From: Streptomyces sp. LUP47B
GTDB lineage: Bacteria; Actinomycetota; Actinomycetes; Streptomycetales; Streptomycetaceae
Length of the DNA stretch: 64,000 nt
Reading direction: 5' to 3'
Assembly: GCF_001746295.1 (NCBI RefSeq)
Contig: NZ_MJAH01000013.1
Coordinates: 17,763 to 81,762 of the forward strand
In this document: in pieces, positions 24,255-32,521 of the stretch
Position numbering within the stretch: the first letter of the stretch is position 1
Layout: the number at the start of each line of letters is the position of its first letter
Notes under the pieces: generated by a model
Told to the model about the DNA's origin: nothing
What the model saw: only the letters and a program-made list of their open reading frames with translations
Database searches by the model: none
Position numbers and translations under genes: made by a program

Positions 24255-26141
24255 CTACTTCAACTCATCCGGACAAGGCGTCCCGCGCGGCACGGTGTAC
24301 GGCGCCGCCAACCGATACGTCCCCGCCCGCGGAGCGATCAGCATCGTCCACTTGTCCCCGTCCGCGTCCTCCGGCGTCTCCATCAGGCACCCGTTGACGT
24401 TGTCGAAGGTCTTCGGCTCCCCGTCGTCCCGCTCCTTCGACGCGTCCGTCTCCTGCGGTGGCTTCAGCTTGTTGCCCTCCGCGTCCACGATGGACAGCCA
24501 GGGCGAGTAGGGGATCCGGATGAGGATGCGCCCGGCCTTCTTCACCCGCATGGTCATCTCACCCTGCGCGGCCCGGTCGACGACCGTGTTCGGCGAGGCG
24601 AGCGGCGCCGGGTCGGTCACCTGGAACAGCTGCCAGTTCGCGTCGCCCCAGATCTGCTTCAGATACGGCATCCCGCGCTGGACCAGCTCCCGCTCCCGCT
24701 CGCCGCCGTCCCCGTCGGGCTCGTCCTTCGGCACGACCACGAAGTGCACGGCCCAGCGCTGGAGCCACTCGTGGTAGTTCGCGGAGTTCAGGGTGTCGTC
24801 GTAGAAGAGCGGGTTGCGCTCCATGTCGGCCTGCCGGTTCCAGCCCCGGGCGAGGTTGACGTACGGCGCGAGCGCGGACGCCTCGCGGTGGGAGGCGGCC
24901 GGTACGACCTCGACGCGGCCCTTCTCGGCGCCGACCTCCTGGAGCTCGTTGACGAGGGGGGCCAGCTCGCGGGCCCACGACGCCGTGGGGGTCGTGTGGA
25001 CGACGTCGTCGACGGACTTGAAGCCGATCCAGACGGTGAAGCCGGCGAAGGCGACGACGATGGCGTACCACTTGCGGCTGCGCGGTTCCGCGAACGGCAG
25101 TGCGGCCGCCAGGGCCACCCCCGCGAACAGCATCGGCAGGCGCGAGATGTTGGAGCCGATCTGGGAGCTCACCAGCCAGACCAGGACGACCGACAGGCTG
25201 TAGACCCCGGCCGCGATCCGGACCGTCGTCCACTCGCGCGGGACGAGGAGGAAGACCAGGAGGCCGTAGGCCAGCGGCAGGAGCACCGAGGCGATCTTCA
25301 TCGGCTGGGTGCCGGCGAACGGGAAGAGCCAGGCGGACAGGGCGACGACGGCCGTGGGAGCGATGCCCAGTGCCCAGGCGCCCGGACGCCGTTTCTGCAG
25401 GAAGAGGGCGACCGCCACCAGGCCCACGAACAGGCCGGCGACCGGTGAGGCCATGGTCGCCAGCGCGGCGAGCGGGGCCGCGCACAGGGCTTTCGCCCAG
25501 CGTTTGTAGCGCAAGTGGTGCGGCCAGCAGAAGACGACGGCGACCGCGCCGAGCGCGAAGACCGTGCCGAGCCCGAAGGTCACCCGGCCCGAGGCCGCGT
25601 TGCACAGGAAGGCGTACACGCCCGCCAGCGAGGCCCACAGGGGGTTCTTCACCGACCGGCTGCGGATGAGGATCAGTGTCAGCAGCCCGGCCGAGACCGT
25701 CCCGGCCAGCATCATCGTCGTACGGACGCCGAGGACCGACATCAGATACGGCGAGACGATGCTGTACGACACCGGGTGCATGCCGCCGTACCAGGCCAGG
25801 TTGTACGCGGAGTCCGGGTGCCGGCCGACGAACTCGGCCCAGGCGTCCTGCGCCGCGAGGTCGCCGCCGCTGTTCGCGAACGTGAAGAACCAGACGATGT
25901 GGAGGACGCCGGAGAGCGCGGTCATGGAGAGGACGGGGTGGCGCAGCAGCCGCTCGCGCAGCGCGAGGAGAGCGGTCCAGATCCTGGCCCTGAAGCCTGT
26001 GGGCGGGCTGCCGTTCCCGGTCTCAGGTTCCGCGGGCTCGCGTATTCGCGGGCCGGTACCCGGGCCCGGGTCGGTGTCGTCGGCGCGTGTCGGCTCCGCA
26101 GTGGCCACCTGAAGGCACTCCCCGTGGTGTCCCGTCTTCAT
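24255..26141 (-). CDS. polytopic membrane protein, possible GT-C-type glycosyltransferase
   Basis: A 628-aa integral membrane protein. A hydrophilic acidic N terminus (about 50 residues) precedes about eleven membrane helices (residues 70-385), and a long extracytoplasmic C-terminal domain runs to the end. An Asp-containing loop after the first helix (NSGGDLAAQDAWAEF) and a later GGMHPVSYS loop resemble the first external loops of GT-C mannosyl- or arabinosyltransferases that use polyprenyl-phosphate sugars. This is inference; such Streptomyces proteins are often labelled MFS or hypothetical. Its neighbour is a D-Ala-D-Ala carboxypeptidase gene, so a cell-envelope role is reasonable. Confidence 0.8.
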   Translation of the reverse strand: MKTGHHGECLQVATAEPTRADDTDPGPGTGPRIREPAEPETGNGSPPTGFRARIWTALLALRERLLRHPVLSMTALSGVLHIVWFFTFANSGGDLAAQDAWAEFVGRHPDSAYNLAWYGGMHPVSYSIVSPYLMSVLGVRTTMMLAGTVSAGLLTLILIRSRSVKNPLWASLAGVYAFLCNAASGRVTFGLGTVFALGAVAVVFCWPHHLRYKRWAKALCAAPLAALATMASPVAGLFVGLVAVALFLQKRRPGAWALGIAPTAVVALSAWLFPFAGTQPMKIASVLLPLAYGLLVFLLVPREWTTVRIAAGVYSLSVVLVWLVSSQIGSNISRLPMLFAGVALAAALPFAEPRSRKWYAIVVAFAGFTVWIGFKSVDDVVHTTPTASWARELAPLVNELQEVGAEKGRVEVVPAASHREASALAPYVNLARGWNRQADMERNPLFYDDTLNSANYHEWLQRWAVHFVVVPKDEPDGDGGERERELVQRGMPYLKQIWGDANWQLFQVTDPAPLASPNTVVDRAAQGEMTMRVKKAGRILIRIPYSPWLSIVDAEGNKLKPPQETDASKERDDGEPKTFDNVNGCLMETPEDADGDKWTMLIAPRAGTYRLAAPYTVPRGTPCPDELK

Positions 26142-26262
26142 TTCCCGGCCGCGCCCCAGCGTCGACCTGCCCCGGTTCGTGACGCTAGCACGCGGCCCGC
26201 CGTCCGGAACCCGGGCGGGGTCCGGCCGGTGGACCGCGTGAGGTGTCCGTCCCGGTGCGGGA

Positions 26263-29124
26263 TCAGCCGACGCGGGTGAGCTTGTCGGTGAAGCCCGGTT
26301 CGGTCAGATCCTTCTGCAGGGTGACCGGCACCTTGACCGCGCCGCCCTCGCCGTCACCGACGGTGAGGCTGCCGACCTTGGTGCCGGCCTTCGCGGTGTG
26401 CGGTACGTCGTCGGCGGCGAAGGACAGCTTCACCTTGAAGCCGGCCCAGCCGACGGCGGTGACGTCCTTGGTCAGCACGACGGGGGTGTGGCCGCCGAGG
26501 CCGTCGTCCACGTACCCGACGACGTCGCCCTTCTTCAGGATCTTCGTCGAGGTCAGGGCGTCCTCGGCGGCGAGCAGCGCGACCTTGCTGACGTCGTTGA
26601 CGGTCTTGATGATCGGCGCCTTGTGCTGGCCGAGGATCGCGCCTACGACGGTGACGGTCTCCCCGCCGACCTCCTTGCGGCCCGCGAAGAGGAGGTTGCC
26701 GCCGGCGGCGGTGGTGGTGCCGGTCTTGATGCCGATGCCGGTGTAGGGGACCAGATAGTTGTAGTTGTACCACTTCTGTCCGGACGGATCGATCCACTGT
26801 CCCATGGACGTGATCTCCACCAGTGCCGGGATCTTCACCAGCTCGTTGCCGAGCTTCACCTGGTCCTCGGCGGTGGAGACGGTGGTCTCCTTCAGGCCCG
26901 AGGCGTCGGTGTACTTCGTGTTCTTCATGCCGAGTTCCTCGGCGGTGTCGTTCATCTTCTTGATGAACGCCGCCTCGGAACCGGAGTCCCAGCGGGCGAG
27001 CAGCCGGGCGATGTTGTTGGCGGAGGGGATCATGATCGCCGCGATCGCCTGCCGCTCGGTGAGGACGTCGCCCTGCTTGACGGTGTTGAGGGTGGACTCG
27101 CCCTGCTTGTTGTAGCCGCCCTCCTTCTCGGCGAGCGCGTCGACGGTGATCTTCGGGCCCTCCTCGCCGGACTTGAGGGGGTGGTCCTTCAGGACGATGT
27201 AGGCGGTCATGGCCTTGGCCACGGAGCCGATCGCGACGGGGGTCTGCTTGCCGAAGTCACCCATGGTGCCGACGCCGTTGACGTCCAGCCAGCCCTGGCC
27301 CTGGGTGGGCCAGGGGAGGGTGGCCTTGCTGCCGTCGAAGGTGTAGGAGTCCTCGGCGGTGAGGCTGAGCGTCGGGGCCGGCAGCGGGCGCAGGCTCTGC
27401 GCGATCGCAAACGCGACGACCAGGAGGATGAGGATCGGGGTCCAGATCTTGACCCGGCGGCCGAGGGTGCGCAGAGGGCTGGGCGGAGGCGGCGGAGTGT
27501 TGGTGAGCTCCGCGAGCAGGTCGAGGGGCGGCTTCGGCGGCAGGGGCTGCTGCGTGGTCCGCTCCGGGCCGACCTGGCCGACCTGGGGGACGGCGGCGGT
27601 CACGTCCGGCTTCGGCCGCGACTCGCGGGGCTCGTCGAGGGCCTTCAGCGCGACGAACTTGCTCGTCCGCTCGGCGGCGGTCTCCGGCTTGCGGGGCGCG
27701 TCGGCATCCTTGGGCTCCGCCGCCGCATCCGCCGCCTTGCCGAGCTTCAGCATGGTGGTGGGCTGGTCCACGGGGGGCCGGGGTGCCTTGAAGACGGCGG
27801 TGGGCTGGTCGACGGGGGGCGTGTCGCTCACGTCCGCGTCATCGGGCCGACTGTCTTCGGGGTCCTCGCCGTCGCCGCCGGTCTCGTCGTCCGTCTGCGG
27901 CCCGGTAGGCGCGGGGCGCGAATCCGAGTCGCCGGTGTCCGGGCGGGGCCGGTCGTTGGGGTCGTCGACCGTCCGGGGGTCGGTGGGGGCTGGTCGCGCA
28001 GTTCCCCGCGCCTCTGGGGTGTCGGACTTGTCGTTGTCCGGGTGGGGCCGGTCGTTGGGGTCGTCGACCGTCCGGGGGTCGGTGGGGGCTGGTCGCGCAG
28101 TTCCCCGCGCCTCTGGGGTGTCGGACTTGTCGTTGTCCGGGACGTGGTCCTCGTCGTCGGCTACGGCCGTGTCGGCGGCGTCGGTCTCTGTCGCCGTGTC
28201 GGTGTCCGGGGCGGACTCGTCCTCGGAGGCGTCGTCGGCGGGCTCGGCGCCCTTGCCCTCGGGCCCGGGCTTCTCGTCCCCGGTGCGGACCCACGCCGCC
28301 ACCGCGTCCCGCAGCCGCGCGTCGGGCGCGTCGGAGTCGTCGGCGCTCTCAGCCGTGGCCGAATCGTCCGGTCCCGCAGTCGCGTCCGCGTCGTCCGCGT
28401 TTTCCGCTGTGTCGGAGTCGCCGGAGCCCCCAGCCGTGGCCGAAGCGTCCGGGGCCTTCGTCGGGGCCGTGTCCTCCGGGTCTTCTGTCGGGTCGGCGTC
28501 GCCGGGGCTTTCAGCCGTCACGGAATCTTCCGGGCCGTCGGGCGTGTCCGTGGTGTCCGGGTCTTCTGTCGGGTCGGCGTCGCCGGGGCTTTCAGCCGTC
28601 ACGGAATCTTCCGGGCCGTCGGGCGTGTCCGTGGTGTCCGGGTCTTCTGTCGGGTCGGCGTCGCCGGGGCTTTCAGCCGTCACGGAATCTTCCGGGCCGT
28701 CGGGCGTGTCCGTGGTGTCCGGGTCATCCGCCGGGTCGGCGTCGCCGGAGTCCTCAGCCGTGGGCGAAGCGTCCGTGGCCGGCTTCGTCGGGGGCGTGTC
28801 CTCCGGGCCCTTCGTCCCCTCGGCGTCCTCTGGGCGCTTCTCCGCGGGCGAGGGGGTCCCCGTGTCGGATCCGGCCGTTGCGGGCTCTGAGGGGCCCTCG
28901 GCGGGCTTCTCGGGGGTCGTCGGGAGGTCGCGTACCGAGAAGACCCTCGTGGCCGTGTCGACGCCGCCCAGGGAGATGGACTCCCGTGCCACCGCGAGCC
29001 GGGGATCGCGGGCGGAACTCCTCGCCTCGGGAACCGGACTCGCGCTCCCCGACGTCGGTTCTGCCGACGACTCGCGCTGCTTCGACCTGTCGGGGGACTC
29101 GCCCGCCACCGATGCCTCCTCCAT
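26263..29124 (-). CDS. D-alanyl-D-alanine carboxypeptidase (PBP5-like) with long repetitive acidic N terminus
   Basis: A 953-aa protein, more than twice the usual 400 aa. Residues 1 to about 540 form a low-complexity Asp/Pro/Thr/Glu region with tandem repeats. A single membrane helix follows (IWTPILILLVVAFAIAQSL). The C-terminal 350 residues are a serine DD-peptidase with IGSVAKAMT (SxxK), IPSANNIARLL (SxN) and IKTGTTTAAGG (KTG). Topology places the acidic region in the cytoplasm and the peptidase outside, where it trims peptidoglycan stem peptides. ATG at 29124 (MEEASVAGESPDRSK) is my start; further upstream in-frame starts exist. Two 33-residue repeats contain a dispersed genomic repeat. 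Confidence 0.9.
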   Translation of the reverse strand: MEEASVAGESPDRSKQRESSAEPTSGSASPVPEARSSARDPRLAVARESISLGGVDTATRVFSVRDLPTTPEKPAEGPSEPATAGSDTGTPSPAEKRPEDAEGTKGPEDTPPTKPATDASPTAEDSGDADPADDPDTTDTPDGPEDSVTAESPGDADPTEDPDTTDTPDGPEDSVTAESPGDADPTEDPDTTDTPDGPEDSVTAESPGDADPTEDPEDTAPTKAPDASATAGGSGDSDTAENADDADATAGPDDSATAESADDSDAPDARLRDAVAAWVRTGDEKPGPEGKGAEPADDASEDESAPDTDTATETDAADTAVADDEDHVPDNDKSDTPEARGTARPAPTDPRTVDDPNDRPHPDNDKSDTPEARGTARPAPTDPRTVDDPNDRPRPDTGDSDSRPAPTGPQTDDETGGDGEDPEDSRPDDADVSDTPPVDQPTAVFKAPRPPVDQPTTMLKLGKAADAAAEPKDADAPRKPETAAERTSKFVALKALDEPRESRPKPDVTAAVPQVGQVGPERTTQQPLPPKPPLDLLAELTNTPPPPPSPLRTLGRRVKIWTPILILLVVAFAIAQSLRPLPAPTLSLTAEDSYTFDGSKATLPWPTQGQGWLDVNGVGTMGDFGKQTPVAIGSVAKAMTAYIVLKDHPLKSGEEGPKITVDALAEKEGGYNKQGESTLNTVKQGDVLTERQAIAAIMIPSANNIARLLARWDSGSEAAFIKKMNDTAEELGMKNTKYTDASGLKETTVSTAEDQVKLGNELVKIPALVEITSMGQWIDPSGQKWYNYNYLVPYTGIGIKTGTTTAAGGNLLFAGRKEVGGETVTVVGAILGQHKAPIIKTVNDVSKVALLAAEDALTSTKILKKGDVVGYVDDGLGGHTPVVLTKDVTAVGWAGFKVKLSFAADDVPHTAKAGTKVGSLTVGDGEGGAVKVPVTLQKDLTEPGFTDKLTRVG
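27951..28148. repeat. 99-bp in-frame tandem repeat (two copies) containing a dispersed intergenic repeat
   Basis: Two 99-bp units starting at 27951 and 28050 encode 33 residues each, including ARGTARPAPTDP. Inside each, at 27982-28012 and 28081-28111, is the same GGTGGGGGCTGGTCGCGCAG core and its continuation that occurs in intergenic DNA at 63782-63812 and, inverted, at about 54222-54254. Confidence 0.85.
28478..28760. repeat. 81-bp in-frame tandem repeat (three full copies plus a partial)
   Basis: Units begin at 28478, 28559, 28640 and, incomplete and diverged, 28721. Each encodes 27 residues of the pattern DSVTAESPGDADPTEDPDTT plus DTPDGPE. The three full copies are almost identical at DNA level, which points to recent expansion by slippage or unequal recombination. 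Confidence 0.9.
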
Positions 29125-29359
29125 GTGCCGCGGGTGATCGGTATCCGTCACCCTGCGTCTGCCGAACCGTTGAATCGCCGCCCGGGCAGCCGCCACACCA
29201 CGCTGTCCGAACCATGTACCAGTGTCCTGTGTGTGGCCCTGTCCCAAGCGGTAGACGAGAACGACATACCTACCGGTTCCACTACAAACAGGTCACGCAC
29301 CCTCGACAGACCAATGTGAGAGGGGTCACCCTGTCTTTCATCCACGCGGGGAGGCATGG

Positions 29360-30115
29360 ATGGGCAGGAGCCGCAGAACACTTCCGGAAGAGCTTCTGCT
29401 GCTGGCGTTGGACCCGACCACGGGTACCACCGCACAGCCGCAGTCGCTCGACCTCGGTCTGGCCGGAGCACAGCTAGTGGAGCTGGCGCTGGCCGGACGG
29501 ATAGCCCCAGACGGGGATCGTATCGCCGTGGTAGCCCCACGGCCGACTGGAGATCCGACTTTGGACTGCGCGTTGGAGTTGCTGCGAAGGCGTGGCGCTC
29601 CCGTGCGGGCAGTGAACTGGATCGGCGGGCCGCGACTGGGGCTCCGCCAGACATACCTCTCGCATCTGGAGCGGTGCGGCATGGTGCATGCCGTGGCGGG
29701 TCAGATGTGCGGAGTGCTGCCGACGACTCGCTACCAGGCGACGGACAACGAGATCAGCCGGGAGATCAAGTCCCGACTGGACTCGGCGATCCGCACCGGC
29801 GTACCGCCGGACCCGCGGACCGCGGCGCTCGCCGCCCTGGCACACGCGGTCGGCCTCGGCAAGCACCTGTATCCGGGCAACGAGGGACGGTCCTCGAGGT
29901 CCCGGCTGCGGGACCTCATCAGGCACGACCCGATGGGCGGTCTCGTCGCGCACGCCGTGATGGACGTCCAGAACGGCGTGGCCGCACAGCCGCGTCGTAA
30001 CCCGGCACCCGCCGGCCGCCAGGCCGCCCCGGGAGCCAGGCCCGCACCGGAACCCGCTCGCGGCGTTCCGATGCAACCGCGCCGAGGACCGATGGCGCGC
30101 GCCGTGGCTCACTGA
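29360..30115 (+). CDS. GPP34 (GOLPH3/VPS74-like) family protein
   Basis: A 251-aa protein of the GPP34 family: LPEELLLLALDPTTGT at the N terminus, LDLGLAGAQLVELALAGRIA, and the helical core DCALELLRRRGAPVRAVNWI with RTYLSHLERCGMVHA-like continuation. Eukaryotic GPP34 proteins bind phosphatidylinositol-4-phosphate at the Golgi; actinobacteria carry many cytosolic homologues of unknown role. The last 50 residues are a Pro/Arg/Ala-rich basic tail. The ATG at 29360 overlaps an in-frame-looking ATG at 29356 of another frame, which lacks family similarity. Confidence 0.88.
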   Translation: MGRSRRTLPEELLLLALDPTTGTTAQPQSLDLGLAGAQLVELALAGRIAPDGDRIAVVAPRPTGDPTLDCALELLRRRGAPVRAVNWIGGPRLGLRQTYLSHLERCGMVHAVAGQMCGVLPTTRYQATDNEISREIKSRLDSAIRTGVPPDPRTAALAALAHAVGLGKHLYPGNEGRSSRSRLRDLIRHDPMGGLVAHAVMDVQNGVAAQPRRNPAPAGRQAAPGARPAPEPARGVPMQPRRGPMARAVAH

Positions 30116-30448
30116 GCCGCAGTTCCACGGCACGCACCGCCGAGAGCACGACCCGCACGACTCGCACCACGCACCACTCAGCCGCCGCACCGTCAGTCCC
30201 CAAAGACCGGTCCGGGAGCCGCTGGTCCGCGCGGGGCGACGGAACCGTACGTCCGTACATCGGGCGTCGCCGGGTTCCGCCGCCCCGCGCGGCCGCATGT
30301 CCGGGCCCGGTCGGGCCGGCGCCCCAGCCGACGGGTACGCAGCGCATATACACCGTTTCCCAGCGGTAATAAGCACCTTGGTGGCAGTCTGCTCAACAGC
30401 AGATACGCAAAGTCAAGAACGAGGCACGCAGCCGGAGGTGCACGTCCC
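30116..30448. other. intergenic region upstream of an XRE regulator gene
   Basis: No gene is supported in these 333 bases. The first 240 are C-rich with no clear element. The last 100 are AT-richer, contain a perfect TCTGCT-CAAC-AGCAGA palindrome (30388-30403) and end in GGAGG before the GTG at 30449, so this is the regulator's promoter region. Confidence 0.6.
30388..30403. promoter_or_regulatory. palindrome upstream of XRE gene
   Basis: TCTGCT and AGCAGA form a perfect inverted repeat around CAAC, 45 bp before the GTG start. It lies where an autoregulatory operator would be expected. Confidence 0.45.
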
Positions 30449-31318
30449 GTGGCGTCCAATGTCAATCCCACCGTCAGGCGGCGCCGGCTGGGCCAGGAGC
30501 TGCGCAGGCTCCGCGAGCTCAAGGGCATGACGGCCGAAGAGGTGGCGGAGCGGCTGCTCGTGTCGCAGTCAAAGATCAGCCGGCTGGAGAACGGCCGGCG
30601 CAGCATCAGCCAGCGCGATGTCCGCGACCTGTGCGGGGTCTACGAGGTCGAGGACCAGCGCATCGTCGACTCCCTGATGCAGATGGCCAAGGACTCGCGG
30701 CAGCAGGGCTGGTGGCATGCCTTCGGGGACATCCCGTACAGCGTCTACATCGGTCTGGAGACCGACGCCGAGTCGCTGCGGGTCTACGAACCCCAGATCA
30801 TCACCGGCCTGTTGCAGACCCGGCCGTACGCCGAGGCCATCGTGCGCGGCGGCGCGCCCGAGGCGACGGAGACGGAGAACGACAAGCGGGTCGAGGTACG
30901 ACTGCGGCGGCAGAGCCGGGTCGCGGCCGAGCGGGACCCGCTGCGGCTGTGGGTGGTCCTGGACGAGGCGTCCCTGCGCCGGGTCGTCGGCAGCCGGCAG
31001 GTGATGCGCGAGCAGCTGGAGTACCTCGTCGAGGTGTCCCAGCAGCCCCATATCACCGTGCAGGTACTGCCGTTCGACGTCGGCGCCCATCCCGGGCTCA
31101 GCGGCCAGTACTCCATTCTGGAGTTCTCGGACGCGGCCGATTCCAGCGTCGTCTACATCGAGGGCGTCACCAGCGACCTGTACCTGGAGAAGGCGCACGA
31201 CGTGCAGAAGTACACCGTGATGTACGAGCACTTGAGGGCGCAGGCGCTCAACGTCGACCAGTCGCGTCAGCTGATCGAGGACCTCGCCAAGGAGTACGCC
31301 CGGGAATACGCCCGTTGA
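30449..31318 (+). CDS. XRE-family regulator with DUF5753
   Basis: A 289-aa regulator. The helix-turn-helix occupies about residues 15-65 (ELKGMTAEEVAERLLVSQSK followed by ISRLENGRRSIS). The DUF5753 domain follows, with IPYSVYIGLETDAESLRVYE, IITGLLQTRPYAEAIV and VQVLPFDVGAHPGLSGQYS. GTG at 30449 has GGAGG ten bases upstream and matches the usual MASN(V)NPTVRRRRLG start. It precedes a DUF397 gene by 190 bp on the same strand, making a second XRE/DUF397 pair in the window, but this one has no HATPase neighbour. A 9-bp inverted repeat just after the stop (31323-31331 with 31366-31374) may reduce read-through. Confidence 0.92.
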   Translation: MASNVNPTVRRRRLGQELRRLRELKGMTAEEVAERLLVSQSKISRLENGRRSISQRDVRDLCGVYEVEDQRIVDSLMQMAKDSRQQGWWHAFGDIPYSVYIGLETDAESLRVYEPQIITGLLQTRPYAEAIVRGGAPEATETENDKRVEVRLRRQSRVAAERDPLRLWVVLDEASLRRVVGSRQVMREQLEYLVEVSQQPHITVQVLPFDVGAHPGLSGQYSILEFSDAADSSVVYIEGVTSDLYLEKAHDVQKYTVMYEHLRAQALNVDQSRQLIEDLAKEYAREYAR

Positions 31319-31442
31319 GGCGCTTCCAGACAGAGCGGGCGGGATAGTACACCTCGGCCTCGTCCGTCTGGAAGAGTCGCTTGGAATATGCCACCAGAAG
31401 AGTGAACGACTGCTCCGAAAGAGGAAGTCGGCGAGTAGCGTC

Positions 31443-31477
31443 GATCACGCCAACGATCAGTAAAGGTTGGCGTGATC
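31443..31477 (+). terminator. strong hairpin between XRE and DUF397 genes
   Basis: GATCACGCCAAC (31443-31454) pairs perfectly with GTTGGCGTGATC (31466-31477) across an 11-nt loop. It ends 31 bp before the DUF397 start, so it could terminate the XRE transcript, attenuate the small gene, or sit in its leader. Confidence 0.7.
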
Positions 31478-31508
31478 CGAACACTGCACATCTGGCTACG
31501 GAGCGAAT

Positions 31509-31700
31509 ATGGCAATTCGTCTGGGAAACCTGGACACATGGACGACCTCCACCTACACCAACGCCAACGGGGCGTGCCTGATGGTGAGGTCGACCGAAGA
31601 GGAAGCACTCGAACTCGGCGACACGAAGATCCCCGAGGGTCCCAAGCTGGCCTTCCCCGCCGACGCGTGGAGTGCCTTCGTGGCCTCGGTCAAGGTGTGA
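31509..31700 (+). CDS. DUF397-family small protein
   Basis: A 63-aa protein: MAIRLGNLDTWTTSTYTNANG, then ACLMVRSTEEEALELGDTK and the closing FPADAWSAFVASVKV typical of DUF397. The usual S-W-x-K-S-S-Y start is degenerate (TWTTSTYTNANGAC), yet the central and C-terminal parts fit. It is probably the modulatory partner of the XRE protein encoded upstream, separated by a strong hairpin. A GGAGC lies before the ATG. Confidence 0.85.
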   Translation: MAIRLGNLDTWTTSTYTNANGACLMVRSTEEEALELGDTKIPEGPKLAFPADAWSAFVASVKV

Positions 31701-31867
31701 GGGGCGGACCGGTCTGATCCCCGTCCCGTTCATCCACAACTGCACACCACAACTGCTCGCGACAACAGCACAAGCACCACCACAGAGCCCTCTCGACCAG
31801 ATCGCCGTCCTTGCCGAGGGGGCTCGGCGTGTGCCCGCGCCTGCGGCGCTTCGGCCGATGGGTTGTG

Positions 31868-31986
31868 TGTCGGGTGCGGCTCCGTGGGGGCTGGTCGCGC
31901 CCCGCGGCGGAGCCGCTGATGTCACAGCCCCGCGCCCCTAAGTTGGTGCAGCTGGACCTACTCAAGAGGCGCGACCAGCCACGACG
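31868..31986. repeat. pair of dispersed GC-rich palindromic repeats
   Basis: The 298-bp gap between a DUF397 gene and the convergent gpx gene holds GGGGGCTGGTCGCGCCCC next to GCGGCGGAGCCGC, then GCCCCGCGCCCCTAAG, and GAGGCGCGACCAGCCACGAC at 31962. These are the same blocks seen at 24178-24240. No ORF with coding character is present. Confidence 0.65.
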
Positions 31987-31998
31987 GACCCGCAGCCG

Positions 31999-32502
31999 CT
32001 ACGCCAGGGCACCTTCCACGGCGGAGACGACGTCGTCCGACTCCGGCTCCGTCTGCGGGGAGAACCTCGCCACGACCGACCCGTCCCGGCCGATCAGGAA
32101 CTTCTCGAAGTTCCAGCGGATGTCCCCGGTGTGCCCCTCGGCGTCGGCGAAGCCCACCAGACGCTCGTAGAGCGCGTGCCGCCCCTCGCCGTTCACCTCG
32201 ACCTTCTCGGTCAGCGGGAAGGTCACCCCGTACGTCGCCGAGCAGAACTCCGCGATCTCCTCGGCGCTGCCGGGCTCCTGGCCCATGAACTGGTTGCAGG
32301 GCACGCCGAGCACGGTGAAGCCCTGCTCCGCGTAGCGCTCCTGGAGCTTCTCCAGGCCGTTGTACTGCGGGGTGAGCCCGCACTTGGAAGCCACGTTCAC
32401 GATGAGGACGGTCTTGCCGGCGTACTGGCCGAGGTCGGCGGAACCGCCCGTGAGGGCACCGATCTCGACGCCCAGGGGAGAGGAACCATCTGTAGTCGTC
32501 AT
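31999..32502 (-). CDS. glutathione peroxidase family protein (probably thioredoxin-dependent)
   Basis: A 167-aa thiol peroxidase. The peroxidatic Cys41 lies in NVASKCGLTPQYNGLE, the Gln of the tetrad is in LGVPCNQFMGQEPGS, and Trp/Asn are in IRWNFEKFLIG. Cys in AEFCSATYGVTF matches the resolving cysteine of thioredoxin-dependent members, fitting an organism that uses mycothiol rather than glutathione. It reduces hydrogen and organic peroxides in the cytoplasm. ATG at 32502 begins MTTTDGSSPLG. Confidence 0.93.
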   Translation of the reverse strand: MTTTDGSSPLGVEIGALTGGSADLGQYAGKTVLIVNVASKCGLTPQYNGLEKLQERYAEQGFTVLGVPCNQFMGQEPGSAEEIAEFCSATYGVTFPLTEKVEVNGEGRHALYERLVGFADAEGHTGDIRWNFEKFLIGRDGSVVARFSPQTEPESDDVVSAVEGALA

Positions 32503-32521
32503 GACCGGATGCTAACTCCGC

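Noticed and set aside
26398..28890. 830-codon plus-strand reading frame opposite the carboxypeptidase gene
   Set aside because: It is the shadow of the repetitive acidic region and DD-peptidase, with Gly/Val/Arg repeats only.
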